A DNA stretch of 64,000 nt, from assembly GCF_001425005.1 (NCBI RefSeq), contig NZ_LMDB01000001.1, positions 64,393-128,392 of the forward strand, in the 5' to 3' direction. Shown here one piece after another: positions 38,140 to 47,598 of the stretch (position 1 is the first letter of the stretch; each line of letters starts with the position of its first letter). A program made the translations under genes and the position numbers. The stretch comes from Duganella sp. Root336D2. GTDB lineage: Bacteria; Pseudomonadota; Gammaproteobacteria; Burkholderiales; Burkholderiaceae_D. The notes beneath the pieces are model-generated. The model saw only the letters and a program-made list of their open reading frames with translations. It was not told where the DNA came from and made no database searches.

Positions 38140-39036
38140 TCACAACATCGCGCGCAGGGCGTCGCGAACCTGCGGCGTCGCCTGGTAAGGATCGGCCGGG
38201 TTGTTCTGCGCCACCATGTCGCGCGCCCGCTGCGCTACGCCGTCCAGCGCTTGCGGATGGGTGAAGATGTAGAACTTGTCGCCGGCAATGGCCGCGAAAG
38301 TCAGTTCCGCCACATCGTGCGCCGATACTTTGCCCGAGGTCACAGCCTTGCTCACCATGGACTGCGCCGCCAGCTGGCTGGCAGTTGGCTTGCCTTCCAT
38401 GGGTGTATCGCCGGGACGGTTACGGTGCGACTGGTGGATCCCGGTCGGGACGAAAAACGGGCACAGGACGGAGGCGCCAATCGGCGCATCGACCAGCGAC
38501 AAGTCGTGGTACAGGGTCTCGGTGAGCGCCACCACCGCATGCTTGGATACGTTATAGACTCCCATCACCGGCGGGCAAAGTACGCCGGCCATGGAGGACG
38601 TGTTGACGATGTGGCCTTCATAATCCGGGTCGCGCCTGGCGCATTCCAGCATCAGCGGCGTGAAAATGCGCACGCCGTGGATCACGCCGGAAACATTCAC
38701 CCCCATCACCCAGTCCCAATCCGCTTCGCTTGCTTCCCACAACAGGCCGCCGAAGCCGACGCCTGCGTTGTTGAAGACAAGATGCACCGCGCCGAATTCA
38801 CGCATCGCCGCATCGGCCAAGGCCTGCACTTCGTCCGATTTGCGCACGTCGCAGCGCACAGCCGCAAGCTGCGCGCCCTGCCCGCGCAATTGCGCTGCGG
38901 TGGTGTCGAGCGCGTCCTGCTGCACATCGGCCAGCACCAGCTTCATGCCGAGCGAATGGGCTTTGAGCGCAAATTCGCGGCCAAAGCCACTCGCGCCCCC
39001 GGTGATTACTGCGACCTTGCCTTGGAAGTTTTTCAT
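38140..39036 (-). CDS. Short-chain dehydrogenase/reductase
   Basis: 298 residues. Cofactor loop ITGGASGFGREFA, NNAGVGFGG, catalytic Ser in NTSSMAG and YNVSK. An acidic residue after strand 2 (LVLADVQ) favours NAD. Last gene of a six-gene, same-strand block with thiolase and acyl-CoA dehydrogenase; its start overlaps the upstream MDR gene by four bases (ATGA). It probably oxidises or reduces a hydroxyacyl or alcohol intermediate. Confidence 0.9.
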   Translation of the reverse strand: MKNFQGKVAVITGGASGFGREFALKAHSLGMKLVLADVQQDALDTTAAQLRGQGAQLAAVRCDVRKSDEVQALADAAMREFGAVHLVFNNAGVGFGGLLWEASEADWDWVMGVNVSGVIHGVRIFTPLMLECARRDPDYEGHIVNTSSMAGVLCPPVMGVYNVSKHAVVALTETLYHDLSLVDAPIGASVLCPFFVPTGIHQSHRNRPGDTPMEGKPTASQLAAQSMVSKAVTSGKVSAHDVAELTFAAIAGDKFYIFTHPQALDGVAQRARDMVAQNNPADPYQATPQVRDALRAML

Positions 39037-40031
39037 GGAGTGAGTTTCACAAGTTGTTTGCCGAAGTTGTGGCCCTGCAGCAGGCCGATAAGGGCTTCCG
39101 GCGCCGAAGCCAGGCCCTGGGAAACAGTTTCACGGTATCTGAGCTTGCCGGCTGCGACCAGCCTGCCCATTTCGGACAGGCCCTGGGGCCACATATCCAT
39201 ATGCTCGGTGACGATAAAGCCGCGCAGCGTGATGCGGCTCAATAGCAGCTTCTTGGCGTTGCGGATCGGGATTTCAGCGCCGGTATAGCCGGCCAGCAGG
39301 CCGCACAGTGCGACGCGGGCAAAGGCATTGGTGCGGCCCAGCGCGGTGTCGAACACTTCGCCGCCGACATTTTCGAAGATGGCGTCAATGCCGCCCGGCG
39401 TGGCGGCGGCCAGGTCGGCCTTCAGGTTGCCGGCCTTGTAGTCGACGCAGGCGTCGAAACCAAGTTCGTTGACCACGTAGTCGCACTTGGCCTTGCCGCC
39501 GGCAATGCCGACCGCGCGGCAGCCCGCCAGTTTGGCGAGCTGCCCGACGGCGCTGCCGACCGCGCCGCTGGCGGCGGAAACCACCACCGTTTCCCCCAGC
39601 TTTGGACGCAGGATTTCATGCATGCCATACCAGGCGGTCATGCCCGGCATGCCGACCACGCCCAGGTGGGCCGAAGCGGGGATCACGCTGGTGTCGACCT
39701 TGCGCAGCTCGCTGCCGTCGGACACTCCCATCTCGGCCCAACCGAACATGCCGGCCACGAAATCGCCGGCCGCGAAATGGGCGTTGCGCGATTCGACCAC
39801 TTCGCCGACGGTGCCGCCGATCATGGTCTGCTCCAGCGCCTGCGGCGCGGCGTAGCTTTTCGCTTCGCTCATGCGGCCGCGCATGTACGGGTCCAGCGAC
39901 AGGTAATGGTTGCGCACCAGGAGCTGGCCCTCGGCCAGCGCCGGTACTGCCACTTCTTCAAGCCGGAAGTTCTCCGGCACGACGGCGCCGCGCGGGCGCG
40001 AGGCCAGCACGATACGATGATACTTAGTCAT
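39033..40031 (-). CDS. Zinc-independent MDR oxidoreductase (2-alkenal/curcumin reductase type)
   Basis: 332 residues of the leukotriene-B4 dehydrogenase branch of medium-chain reductases: VRNHYLSLDPYMRGRM near the N-terminus and the nucleotide loop SAASGAVGSAVGQLAKLAGC. These NADPH-dependent enzymes reduce double bonds of enals and enones. Part of the thiolase/acyl-CoA dehydrogenase block. Confidence 0.9.
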   Translation of the reverse strand: MTKYHRIVLASRPRGAVVPENFRLEEVAVPALAEGQLLVRNHYLSLDPYMRGRMSEAKSYAAPQALEQTMIGGTVGEVVESRNAHFAAGDFVAGMFGWAEMGVSDGSELRKVDTSVIPASAHLGVVGMPGMTAWYGMHEILRPKLGETVVVSAASGAVGSAVGQLAKLAGCRAVGIAGGKAKCDYVVNELGFDACVDYKAGNLKADLAAATPGGIDAIFENVGGEVFDTALGRTNAFARVALCGLLAGYTGAEIPIRNAKKLLLSRITLRGFIVTEHMDMWPQGLSEMGRLVAAGKLRYRETVSQGLASAPEALIGLLQGHNFGKQLVKLTP

Positions 40032-40040
40032 TCAAACTCC

Positions 40041-40826
40041 TTAGACTGCCGAGACCCCGCCATCCACTGCCAGGACCTGGCCGGTAATGTGCCGGCCGGC
40101 GTCGGAGGCGAACAGCGCCACCGCGCCTTTCAGGTCCTCGTCGCCGCCCAGGCGCTGCAGCGGTGCTGCCGCTGCCAGCTTGTCTTCACCCATGGCCTTG
40201 ATGACGCCTGCGCTGAGCTTGGACGGGAAGAAGCCCGGCGCCAGCGCATTGACGTTGATGCCGAACTCGCCCCATTCGCCTGCCAGGGTGCGGGTGAAGT
40301 TGATCAAAGCCGCCTTGGACGTATTGTAAGCGACGGTCTTCATGGTGCCGGGGCCATTGCCGGCCAGCCCGGCGATCGATGCGATATTGATAATCCTGCC
40401 CGAGCGGCGCGGAATCATGGAGCGCTTGCCGACTGCCTGCGAAAGCAGGAAGATGCTGCGCACGTTCAGGTTCATCACCTTGTCCCAGGCTTCCAGCGGA
40501 TAATCTTCAGCCGGTGCGCCCCAGGTGGCGCCTGCGTTGTTGACCAGGATGTCGATATGGCCGCCCAGCGCGTCCAGTGCCGCATCCACCAGCGGGTCGA
40601 TCGATGCTTCCTTACCCAGGTCGGCGGCGATAGCGAAGGCTTCGACCCCGTGCTCCGTCAATACGGCAACGGCATCGTCCAGCTCGGCCTGCTTGCGCGA
40701 GGTGAGCACCACCCGGGCGCCCAGCTCACCGAGCGCCAGCGCCATTTGCAGGCCCAGGCCGCGCGAGCCGCCGGTCACCAAAGCGGTTTTGCCTTTGAGG
40801 TCGAAGAGTTGCTGGGTAGTTCGCAT
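40041..40826 (-). CDS. Short-chain dehydrogenase/reductase, FabG-like
   Basis: 261 residues starting MRTTQQLFDLKGKTALVTGG; an earlier in-frame start at 40880 would add 18 unlikely residues. Motifs VTGGSRGLGLQMA, NNAGATWG, catalytic Ser in IASIAG and YNTSK, ending GQVLAVDGG. Typical of 3-hydroxyacyl dehydrogenase or ketoreductase SDRs. The preceding gene (Dabb protein) ends 10 bp before it. Confidence 0.9.
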   Translation of the reverse strand: MRTTQQLFDLKGKTALVTGGSRGLGLQMALALGELGARVVLTSRKQAELDDAVAVLTEHGVEAFAIAADLGKEASIDPLVDAALDALGGHIDILVNNAGATWGAPAEDYPLEAWDKVMNLNVRSIFLLSQAVGKRSMIPRRSGRIINIASIAGLAGNGPGTMKTVAYNTSKAALINFTRTLAGEWGEFGINVNALAPGFFPSKLSAGVIKAMGEDKLAAAAPLQRLGGDEDLKGAVALFASDAGRHITGQVLAVDGGVSAV

Positions 40827-40836
40827 GTTCGAGTCC

Positions 40837-41139
40837 TTATATTGAATAATCCATGCACTGGCGCGCGTCGCGCACAGCACTGAAGAATGGTTTAAGTGCC
40901 TGGTGTTGCGGGTGCGACTGGTAAGCGTCGAGCGCTTCTTTGCTTTCGAATTCGGAGTACAGCACCACGTCGTAGCTTGCTTCCAGGCCTGGCTCAGCGA
41001 TGCCCACTTCCAGTTTCACGATGCCGGGGACGATGCCGGCGCAGGCTAGCAACTGCTCCTTCATTTTCGCCGCATTGGCGGCGCGGTCGGCGCCTTCTGC
41101 GTGCTCTTTCAGTTTCCACATGACGATGTGCTTGATCAT
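40837..41139 (-). CDS. Dabb (stress-responsive A/B barrel) domain protein
   Basis: 100 residues starting MIKHIVMWKLKEHAEG, the signature start of Dabb proteins, with SYDVVLYSEFESKEALDAYQ and HPQHQALKPFF. The ATG at 41139 is eight bases after GAGG. Dabb proteins form dimeric ferredoxin-like barrels; some act as enzymes on aromatic or polyketide intermediates. It lies between the acyl-CoA dehydrogenase and SDR genes. Confidence 0.88.
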   Translation of the reverse strand: MIKHIVMWKLKEHAEGADRAANAAKMKEQLLACAGIVPGIVKLEVGIAEPGLEASYDVVLYSEFESKEALDAYQSHPQHQALKPFFSAVRDARQCMDYSI

Positions 41140-41149
41140 TCGTTCATCC

Positions 41150-42973
41150 TCAGAACCACGCGTCCTGCATGTCGAGCGTGGTGGTGTCGAGTGCGGCCAG
41201 CAAATCCAGTTGCGGCTGGACCTTGGGCAGCTCCCATTGGTAAAAATAGCGGCAGGCCTGCAGTTTGCCGCAGCGGAAGCTGTCGTCTTCCGGCAGAGTG
41301 GCGACGGCCGCCATGGCTTGCTGCAGCCAGATCCAGGCCACCACCACATGCCCGACCGCCTCCAGGTAGACCGTGGCGTTGGCCAGGGTCTGGTTAAGGT
41401 CGGGGGCAGCATACAGGGCCTGCGTGACTTGTTCAACCCGGCGCCAGGCGGCGTCCAACGCGCCGGCGTAGGCGGCCAGCTGCCCGGCATCGGCGCCGCG
41501 GCCTTGGCTGCGGGCGCTGTGCACAGTGGCGCGGATTTCCCCGGACATGGTCTTGAGCAAGGCGCCGTCATGGATGCTGGCTTTGCGGCCCAGCAGGTCC
41601 AGGCCGTGGATGCCATGCGTGCCTTCGTGGATCTGGTTCAGGCGATTGTCGCGGTAGAACTGTTCGACGTTGTACTCGCGCGTATAGCCGTAGCCGCCAT
41701 GAACCTGGATTGCCAGGTTGTTCGCTTCCAGCCCCCATTGCGAAGGCCAGGACTTGGTGATCGGCGTCAGGAATTCCAGCAGGCGCCCGCCGCGCTGGCG
41801 GACCTCCGGCGTTTCCCCGGTGTGCTCGTCGTCGACCAGCCGGGCGCTGTACAGGCACAGGCCCAGCGCACCCTCCACGTAGGCCTTTTGCGCCAGCAGC
41901 ATGCGCCGCACATCGGTGTGGGCGATGATCGGGAGCTGCGGCGAGGAGGGGTCCTTGGCGGCAGGATGGCGTCCTTGCGGGCGCTCGCGGGCATAATCCA
42001 GCGCGTGCAGGTAGCCCGTGTAGCCCAGTACTGCCGCGGCCAGGCCGACGCCGATACGGGCTTCGTTCATCATATGGAACATATTGAACAGGCCCTGGCC
42101 CTCGCGGCCGACCAGATAGCCGATGGCGCCGCTGCGCCCGCCCGGCTGCTGGCGCCCTTCGCCAAAATTCAGCAGGCAGTTGGTGGTTCCGCGGTTGCCC
42201 ATCTTATGGTTCAAGCCCGCCAGTGCGATGTCGTTGCGCTCGCCATTGTCGAGGATCTTGGGCACGATGAACAGCGAGATGCCTTTCACACCCGGCGGCA
42301 GCTTGCCGTCCGGGCCCGGGATCTTGGCCAGCACCAGGTGGATGATGTTCTCCGCCAGCTCGTGTTCGCCGCCCGAAATCCACATCTTGTTGCCGGCCAG
42401 CCGATACTGGCCGGCGGCGCCGGGATCGGGCTCGGCGCGCGTCGTGATGTCGGAAAGGCTGGAGCCGGCCTGCGGCTCGCTCAGGCACATGGTGCCGAAC
42501 CAGCGTCCCTCCAGCATGGGCCGCACGAAGTGTTCGACCTGCGCGCTGGAGGCGCATTTGAGCAGCGTGTTGGCATTGCCGATGGTCAGGAAGGCATAGC
42601 TGGACGTGGCCATATTGGCCGCCGTGAAGTATGCCGTAATCGCCTTCTCCACCGTCAGCGGCAATTGCATGCCGCCCAGCGCGTAATCCTGGCCGGCAGC
42701 CATCAGGCCGGCTGCGGAAAAGGCATCCAGCGCCCGTTTCACTTCCGGAATCACCCTGACGCGCTCGCCGTCGAACTGCGGTTCCTGCTGGTCGCTCAGC
42801 TTGTTGTGCGGCGCGAACAGCTCGCCTGCAATCTGTTCGGCGGTGTCGAGTGCAGCGGTAAAGGTCTCGCGGCTATGGTCGGCAAAGCGCGGACGCTTGG
42901 CCAGTGCTTCTGCGTCGAGCCAGTCATACAGCATGAATTCAACATCGCGGCGATTCAGCAGCCGGGACGTCAT
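41150..42973 (-). CDS. Acyl-CoA dehydrogenase, long form with extra C-terminal domain
   Basis: 607 residues, longer than the usual 380, as in the DmdC-like acyl-CoA dehydrogenases with an added C-terminal helical domain. FAD and substrate motifs are MCLSEPQAGSSLSDI, KMWISGGEHEL and VHGGYGYTREYNVEQFYRDN. The catalytic base is probably the Glu in NQIHEGTHGI. It makes the 2,3-double bond of an acyl-CoA. Its start overlaps the thiolase stop as TGATG, fixing the ATG at 42973. Confidence 0.93.
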   Translation of the reverse strand: MTSRLLNRRDVEFMLYDWLDAEALAKRPRFADHSRETFTAALDTAEQIAGELFAPHNKLSDQQEPQFDGERVRVIPEVKRALDAFSAAGLMAAGQDYALGGMQLPLTVEKAITAYFTAANMATSSYAFLTIGNANTLLKCASSAQVEHFVRPMLEGRWFGTMCLSEPQAGSSLSDITTRAEPDPGAAGQYRLAGNKMWISGGEHELAENIIHLVLAKIPGPDGKLPPGVKGISLFIVPKILDNGERNDIALAGLNHKMGNRGTTNCLLNFGEGRQQPGGRSGAIGYLVGREGQGLFNMFHMMNEARIGVGLAAAVLGYTGYLHALDYARERPQGRHPAAKDPSSPQLPIIAHTDVRRMLLAQKAYVEGALGLCLYSARLVDDEHTGETPEVRQRGGRLLEFLTPITKSWPSQWGLEANNLAIQVHGGYGYTREYNVEQFYRDNRLNQIHEGTHGIHGLDLLGRKASIHDGALLKTMSGEIRATVHSARSQGRGADAGQLAAYAGALDAAWRRVEQVTQALYAAPDLNQTLANATVYLEAVGHVVVAWIWLQQAMAAVATLPEDDSFRCGKLQACRYFYQWELPKVQPQLDLLAALDTTTLDMQDAWF

Positions 42974-44151
42974 CACACCACCTCGAACAGGCCTGCCGCA
43001 CCCTGGCCGCCACCGATGCACATGGTGACCACCACGTACTTCACGCCGCGGCGTTTGCCTTCGCTCAGCGCATGGCCGACCATACGCGCACCGGACACGC
43101 CGTAAGGATGGCCGACGGCGATGGCGCCGCCGTCCACGTTCAGACGGTCCAGCGGGATCCCCAGCTTTTCGGCACAGTACAGCACCTGCACGGCAAAGGC
43201 TTCATTCAATTCCCATAGGCCGATATCGTCGACCTTGAGGCCGGCGCGCTTGAGCAGCTTCGGCACGGCGAACACGGGGCCGATGCCCATTTCGTCCGGT
43301 TCACAGCCCGCCACCGCAAAGCCGCGGAAGATGCCAAGCGGCTGCAGGCCTTTGGCGGCGGCGCTGCGGTCGCTCATGACGATGGCGCAAGAGGCACCAT
43401 CGGAGAACTGGCTCGCGTTACCGGCCGTGATCACGCCGCCCGGCACGGCGGTACGGATGCCGCGCACCGCTTCGATGGTCGTGTCGGCGCGAATCCCTTC
43501 ATCGGCCGCGATGGTGACTTCGCGCGTGCCGAGCATGCCGCTCGACTTGTCGGCCACTCCCATGGTCACGGTCATCGGCACGATCTCGGCGTCAAAACGC
43601 CCTGCCGCCTGCGCCGCTGCGGCACGCTGCTGGCTCTGCACGCCATATTCGTCCTGGCGTTCCTTCGTAATGCCGTAGCGCGCTGCCACGATTTCAGCGG
43701 TCTGCAGCATCGGCAGGTAGATCGCGGGCTTGTGCTCGTTCAGCCACACGTCCTTGTACATGTGCATGTTCATCTCCTGCTGTACGCAGGAGATCGACTC
43801 GACGCCGCCGGCGGCGAAGATATCGCCCTCGCCGGCCAGCACGCGCTGGGCGGCGGTGGCGATGGTCTGCAAGCCGGACGAACAGAAACGGTTGATGGTC
43901 ATGCCGGGCACCGTGACCGGAGCGCCGCCGCGCAGCGCGATCTGGCGCGCGATGTTGCCGCCGGTGGCGCCTTCAGGGTTGGCGCAGCCCATGATCACGT
44001 CTTCCAGTTCGCCCGCCTCGATGCCGGCGCGGGCAATCGCAGCTTGCAGCACGTGGCCGCCAAGCGCGGCGCCATGGGTCATGTTGAAGGCCCCTTTCCA
44101 CGATTTGGCGAGGCCGGTGCGGGCGGTTGAAACGATGACGGCGTCGGTCAT
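42973..44151 (-). CDS. Acetyl-CoA C-acyltransferase (thiolase)
   Basis: 392 residues from the ATG at 44151. Acyl-accepting Cys90 in [28 protein letters not shown] with the catalytic His, and the final [13 protein letters not shown] with the second Cys. It cleaves 3-ketoacyl-CoA with CoA, or runs in reverse. First gene of the minus-strand catabolic block, divergent from the MHS transporter gene with 185 bp between. Confidence 0.94.
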   Translation of the reverse strand: MTDAVIVSTARTGLAKSWKGAFNMTHGAALGGHVLQAAIARAGIEAGELEDVIMGCANPEGATGGNIARQIALRGGAPVTVPGMTINRFCSSGLQTIATAAQRVLAGEGDIFAAGGVESISCVQQEMNMHMYKDVWLNEHKPAIYLPMLQTAEIVAARYGITKERQDEYGVQSQQRAAAAQAAGRFDAEIVPMTVTMGVADKSSGMLGTREVTIAADEGIRADTTIEAVRGIRTAVPGGVITAGNASQFSDGASCAIVMSDRSAAAKGLQPLGIFRGFAVAGCEPDEMGIGPVFAVPKLLKRAGLKVDDIGLWELNEAFAVQVLYCAEKLGIPLDRLNVDGGAIAVGHPYGVSGARMVGHALSEGKRRGVKYVVVTMCIGGGQGAAGLFEVV

Positions 44152-44336
44152 GAAGGTCTCCTGGGTGAATTGTTTCGAACCAGCATAGCATAGCTTTAGC
44201 ACGGTCGTTCGCTAAATTGTTTGCCTTGTAAGTTTTGTGTAAGTTTCAAGCAAGCATGACGTAAGGAACCAGGTCCAGACTCCATCCTGCCGTTGAAGCA
44301 TTTGAAATACACACAACACAACTGGAGACAAGCAAA

Positions 44337-46040
44337 ATGGCAATTAGTTCTGGCACCGCCGACGGGCGGAGCGTCGGCAGCGGCAAAGCCGCACCGATGA
44401 CCAAGGAAGAGAAGAAGGTCATCTTCGCCTCTTCGCTCGGTACCGTGTTTGAATGGTACGACTTTTATCTTTACGGTTCGCTGGCATCGATCATCGCCAA
44501 GCAGTTCTTCGTCGGCGACCCGACCACCTCCTTCATTTTCGCGCTGCTGGCCTTTGCCGCCGGCTTCATTGTGCGCCCGTTCGGCGCCATCGTGTTCGGC
44601 CGCCTGGGCGATATGATCGGCCGCAAGTACACCTTCCTGGTCACCATCCTGATCATGGGCTTGTCCACCTTCATCGTGGGTTTGCTGCCCGGCTATGCCA
44701 CGATCGGCATTGCAGCGCCGATTATCCTGGTGGCACTGCGCCTGCTGCAAGGCCTGGCGCTGGGCGGCGAGTACGGCGGCGCAGCAACCTATGTGGCTGA
44801 ACACGCGCCGCATGGCAAGCGCGGCCTGTTCACGGCCTGGATCCAGACCACCGCCACGCTCGGCTTCTTCCTGTCGCTGCTGGTGATCCTGGGCGTGCGC
44901 CAGTCGATGCCGCTGGAAGAGTTTGAATCCTGGGGCTGGCGCATTCCATTCCTGGTGTCTGTAGCACTGCTGGGCATCTCGGTATGGATCCGCCTGTCGA
45001 TGAACGAGTCGCCTGCCTTCGCCAAGATGAAGGCTGAAGGCAAGACCTCGAAAGCGCCCCTGAGCGAAGCATTCGGCCAATGGAAGAACCTGAAGATCGT
45101 GATCTTCGCGCTGATCGGCCTGACCATGGGCCAGGCAGTGGTGTGGTACACCGGCCAGTTCTACGCACTGTTCTTCATGATCCAGACGCTGAAGATGGAC
45201 ATCGCCACTGCGAACATCCTGATCGCGATTGCACTGGTCCTGGCAACGCCGTTCTTCATCTTCTTCGGCAGCCTGTCCGACAAGATCGGCCGCAAGTGGA
45301 TCATCCTGGGCGGCTGCCTGATTGCGGCGGCCACCTACTTCCCGCTGTTCGGCGCCCTGACCCACTACGGCAACCCGCAACTGGAAGCTGCGATCAAGAA
45401 TTCGCCGGTGGTGGTCGTGGCTGATCCTGCTTCGTGCCATTTCCAGTTCAATGCGACCGGCGAAAAGAAATTCCCTTCGTCCTGCGATATCGCGACGTCG
45501 ATGCTGTCCAAGGCGTCGGTGGCTTACACCCGCCAGGACGCGCCTGCCGGCAGTGTGGCCACGATCAAGGTGGGCGACAAGGAAGTGCAATCGTTCAACG
45601 CGAGCATGACGGCCGATGGCCTGAACTTCGACGCCGCGTCGAAAGACAAGGAAAAGGCCCTGAAGAAGGAAGTTGGCGATACCGTGAAAGCAGCCGGCTA
45701 TCCAGCCAAGGCCGACCCGGCGCAGATCAACAAGCCGATGATGGTGCTGATCCTGTGGGTGCTGGTGATTTACGTGACCATGGTCTACGGTCCGATTGCA
45801 GCGATGCTGGTGGAAATGTTCCCGACCCGTATCCGCTACACCTCGATGTCGCTGCCCTACCATATCGGTAACGGCTGGTTCGGCGGCCTGCTGCCAACCA
45901 CCGCCTTCGCGCTGGTGGCGTTCAAGGGCGACATTTACTACGGCCTGTGGTATCCGATCGTGATTGCGCTGGCGACCCTGGTGATCGGCGCGGTATGCAT
46001 CCGTGAGACCAAGGACAACAACATCTACGCGCAAGACTGA
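44337..46040 (+). CDS. MHS-type MFS transporter with large inserted loop
   Basis: 567 residues. The metabolite:H+ symporter signatures are present: GTVFEWYDFYLYG, GRLGDMIGRK, LRLLQGLALGGEYGGAA and FPTRIRYTSMSLPYHIGNG. A hydrophilic insert of about 118 residues at roughly 345-463, between late transmembrane helices, holds two cysteines near 366 and 382 and should face the periplasm. The substrate is probably a carboxylic or dicarboxylic acid, by family. A rho-independent terminator follows immediately. Divergent from the thiolase gene, so it may import the compound that block degrades. Confidence 0.92.
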   Translation: MAISSGTADGRSVGSGKAAPMTKEEKKVIFASSLGTVFEWYDFYLYGSLASIIAKQFFVGDPTTSFIFALLAFAAGFIVRPFGAIVFGRLGDMIGRKYTFLVTILIMGLSTFIVGLLPGYATIGIAAPIILVALRLLQGLALGGEYGGAATYVAEHAPHGKRGLFTAWIQTTATLGFFLSLLVILGVRQSMPLEEFESWGWRIPFLVSVALLGISVWIRLSMNESPAFAKMKAEGKTSKAPLSEAFGQWKNLKIVIFALIGLTMGQAVVWYTGQFYALFFMIQTLKMDIATANILIAIALVLATPFFIFFGSLSDKIGRKWIILGGCLIAAATYFPLFGALTHYGNPQLEAAIKNSPVVVVADPASCHFQFNATGEKKFPSSCDIATSMLSKASVAYTRQDAPAGSVATIKVGDKEVQSFNASMTADGLNFDAASKDKEKALKKEVGDTVKAAGYPAKADPAQINKPMMVLILWVLVIYVTMVYGPIAAMLVEMFPTRIRYTSMSLPYHIGNGWFGGLLPTTAFALVAFKGDIYYGLWYPIVIALATLVIGAVCIRETKDNNIYAQD

Positions 46041-46061
46041 ACGGCCCTGCCTGTGCCAGAA

Positions 46062-46086
46062 GCCGCCCTGCCCGGGCGGCTTTTTT
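46062..46086 (+). terminator. Rho-independent terminator after the MHS transporter gene
   Basis: A perfect 7-bp GC stem (GCCGCCC / GGGCGGC) with a 5-base loop is followed by six T residues, 22 bp after the transporter stop codon. Confidence 0.9.
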
Positions 46087-46089
46087 CTT

Positions 46090-46596
46090 TCAACGCCGCT
46101 TTTCGGCATGCTCCAGTGCATAGGTGGCGGTGCGGTCAATGATGTTGCCGCCCAGTTCAGCGATCTGCTTGGCAAATCCTTCATTGCCGATCGTTTCGCT
46201 CAGTGCGACAAATGCCAGGCCACCCGCCATGGGCAGCGTGTAGTCTTCCAGTTCATCCTGGCGTGGTGGACGTGGTGGGCGTGGGCCGTGGCCGGGCCAG
46301 TTCAGCGGCGGACGTGGCACGGTGCCGCACCAGTCATCCAGCGTGGCTTTCAGGAAGCCTTTGGTGTCGCCGCCCTGGGTCAATAGTGCGGCTGCCGCAT
46401 CGACCTGCCGCTGGGCCAGGCTGACAGCGGCAAGCTGCGAAGCTTCCAGCCACGGCACCGGGTCCGGCTCGGCATACTGGGAAGCATAGTGATACTTCTT
46501 GCCGAGCGGCCCGCCGCCGATCACTTCCCACACTTTGGGATTGATGCGGGCGATGATCTTGGCCAGCGTGGTACTGATGTGCAATAGTTCTGACAT
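46090..46596 (-). CDS. Hypothetical protein (168 residues)
   Basis: Not recognised. It has no signal peptide: MSELLHISTTLAKIIARINP is an amphipathic start. The middle has a proline-rich stretch (PRPPLNWPGHGPRPPRPPRQ) and the C-terminal half a helical TYALEHAEKRR end. Codon use is like its neighbours. Convergent with the MHS transporter gene; 135 bp separate it from nadC. It could be an accessory structural protein, but nothing in sequence says so. Confidence 0.65.
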   Translation of the reverse strand: MSELLHISTTLAKIIARINPKVWEVIGGGPLGKKYHYASQYAEPDPVPWLEASQLAAVSLAQRQVDAAAALLTQGGDTKGFLKATLDDWCGTVPRPPLNWPGHGPRPPRPPRQDELEDYTLPMAGGLAFVALSETIGNEGFAKQIAELGGNIIDRTATYALEHAEKRR

Positions 46597-46731
46597 GGCG
46601 TCTCCTCCAGAACAGTTGGGGGTATTGGAGACGCCGGAGCGGCGGCTCCAGCGAAAACTTTACGCCACAAACCGCCGCAGAAACTCACTCTTTGTCACTT
46701 TGACCCGCGCGCAACAGCCGCGCATCGTGGC

Positions 46732-47598
46732 TTAGCCGATGATACGCAGGGAGAAGTCGGTGGCCTTGATGTCTTTGGTCAGGGCGCCGATGGAGATGCG
46801 GTGCACGCCGGTTTCGGCAATGGCGCGCACGGTGTCGAAGTTGACGCCGCCGGAGGCTTCCAGCAGCGCGCGGCCGCCGTTCAGCTGCACGGCGGCCCGC
46901 ATCATGTCGAGGTCGAAGTTGTCGAGCAGGATGGAGACTGCGCCGGCGCTCAAGGCTTCTTCCAGCTGCTCCAGGGTTTCCACTTCGACCTGGATGCTGA
47001 CTTTCGCGTCGAGGCGCTTGGCCGCTGCCAGGGCGGCGGTAATGCCGCCTGCGGCCGCGATATGGTTTTCCTTGATCAGGATACCGTCATACAGCGCCAG
47101 GCGCTGGTTCTGGCCGCCGCCCACGCGTACCGCATACTTCTGTGCCAGGCGCATGCCTGGAACCGTCTTGCGCGTGTCGAGGATGGCTGCCGTGGTGCCG
47201 GCGATCACGTCGACATAGCGACGGGTCGCGGTGGCCACGCCCGACATCAGCTGCATGAAGTTCAGCGCCGAGCGTTCGGCCGTCAGGATTGCGCGCGCCG
47301 GGCCGACAATGGTGCAGACCGGGGAATCAGCGGCCATCAGGTCGCCTTCCGCATAATGCCATTCGATCCCGATTGCGGGATCCAGCGCTTCCATCACGCC
47401 CTCAAACCATGGCGCGCCGCACAGCACGGCCTCTTCGCGCACGATTACGCGCGCGGTGGCACGGCCCTCTTCCGGCACCAGCTTGCCGGTCAGGTCGCCG
47501 GTGCCGATATCTTCCATCAGGGCTGCCAGCAGGTTGCGTTCATACGCGCCCGCCAATGCATCGTCGAACGGTGCGAATTTATTTTTCAGAGTGCTCAT
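46732..47598 (-). CDS. nadC: Nicotinate-nucleotide diphosphorylase (carboxylating)
   Basis: 288 residues. [58 protein letters not shown] and [11 protein letters not shown] are the NadC blocks. The motif usually written GGGxNHR is GGGQNQR here, a change I believe is common in Burkholderiales. It converts quinolinate and PRPP into nicotinate mononucleotide. Its start overlaps the nadA stop by four bases; nadB is not in the window. Confidence 0.96.
   Translation of the reverse strand: MSTLKNKFAPFDDALAGAYERNLLAALMEDIGTGDLTGKLVPEEGRATARVIVREEAVLCGAPWFEGVMEALDPAIGIEWHYAEGDLMAADSPVCTIVGPARAILTAERSALNFMQLMSGVATATRRYVDVIAGTTAAILDTRKTVPGMRLAQKYAVRVGGGQNQRLALYDGILIKENHIAAAGGITAALAAAKRLDAKVSIQVEVETLEQLEEALSAGAVSILLDNFDLDMMRAAVQLNGGRALLEASGGVNFDTVRAIAETGVHRISIGALTKDIKATDFSLRIIG

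Noticed and set aside
44196-46184. 662-codon minus-strand frame opposite the MHS transporter
   Set aside because: His/Asp/Gln-rich antisense translation with no family match, while the plus strand encodes a complete transporter.
46597-46731. Possible terminator or small RNA in the 135-bp gap before nadC
   Set aside because: A short GGAGC/GCTCC stem is present but there is no T-run and no promoter, so it is not supported.
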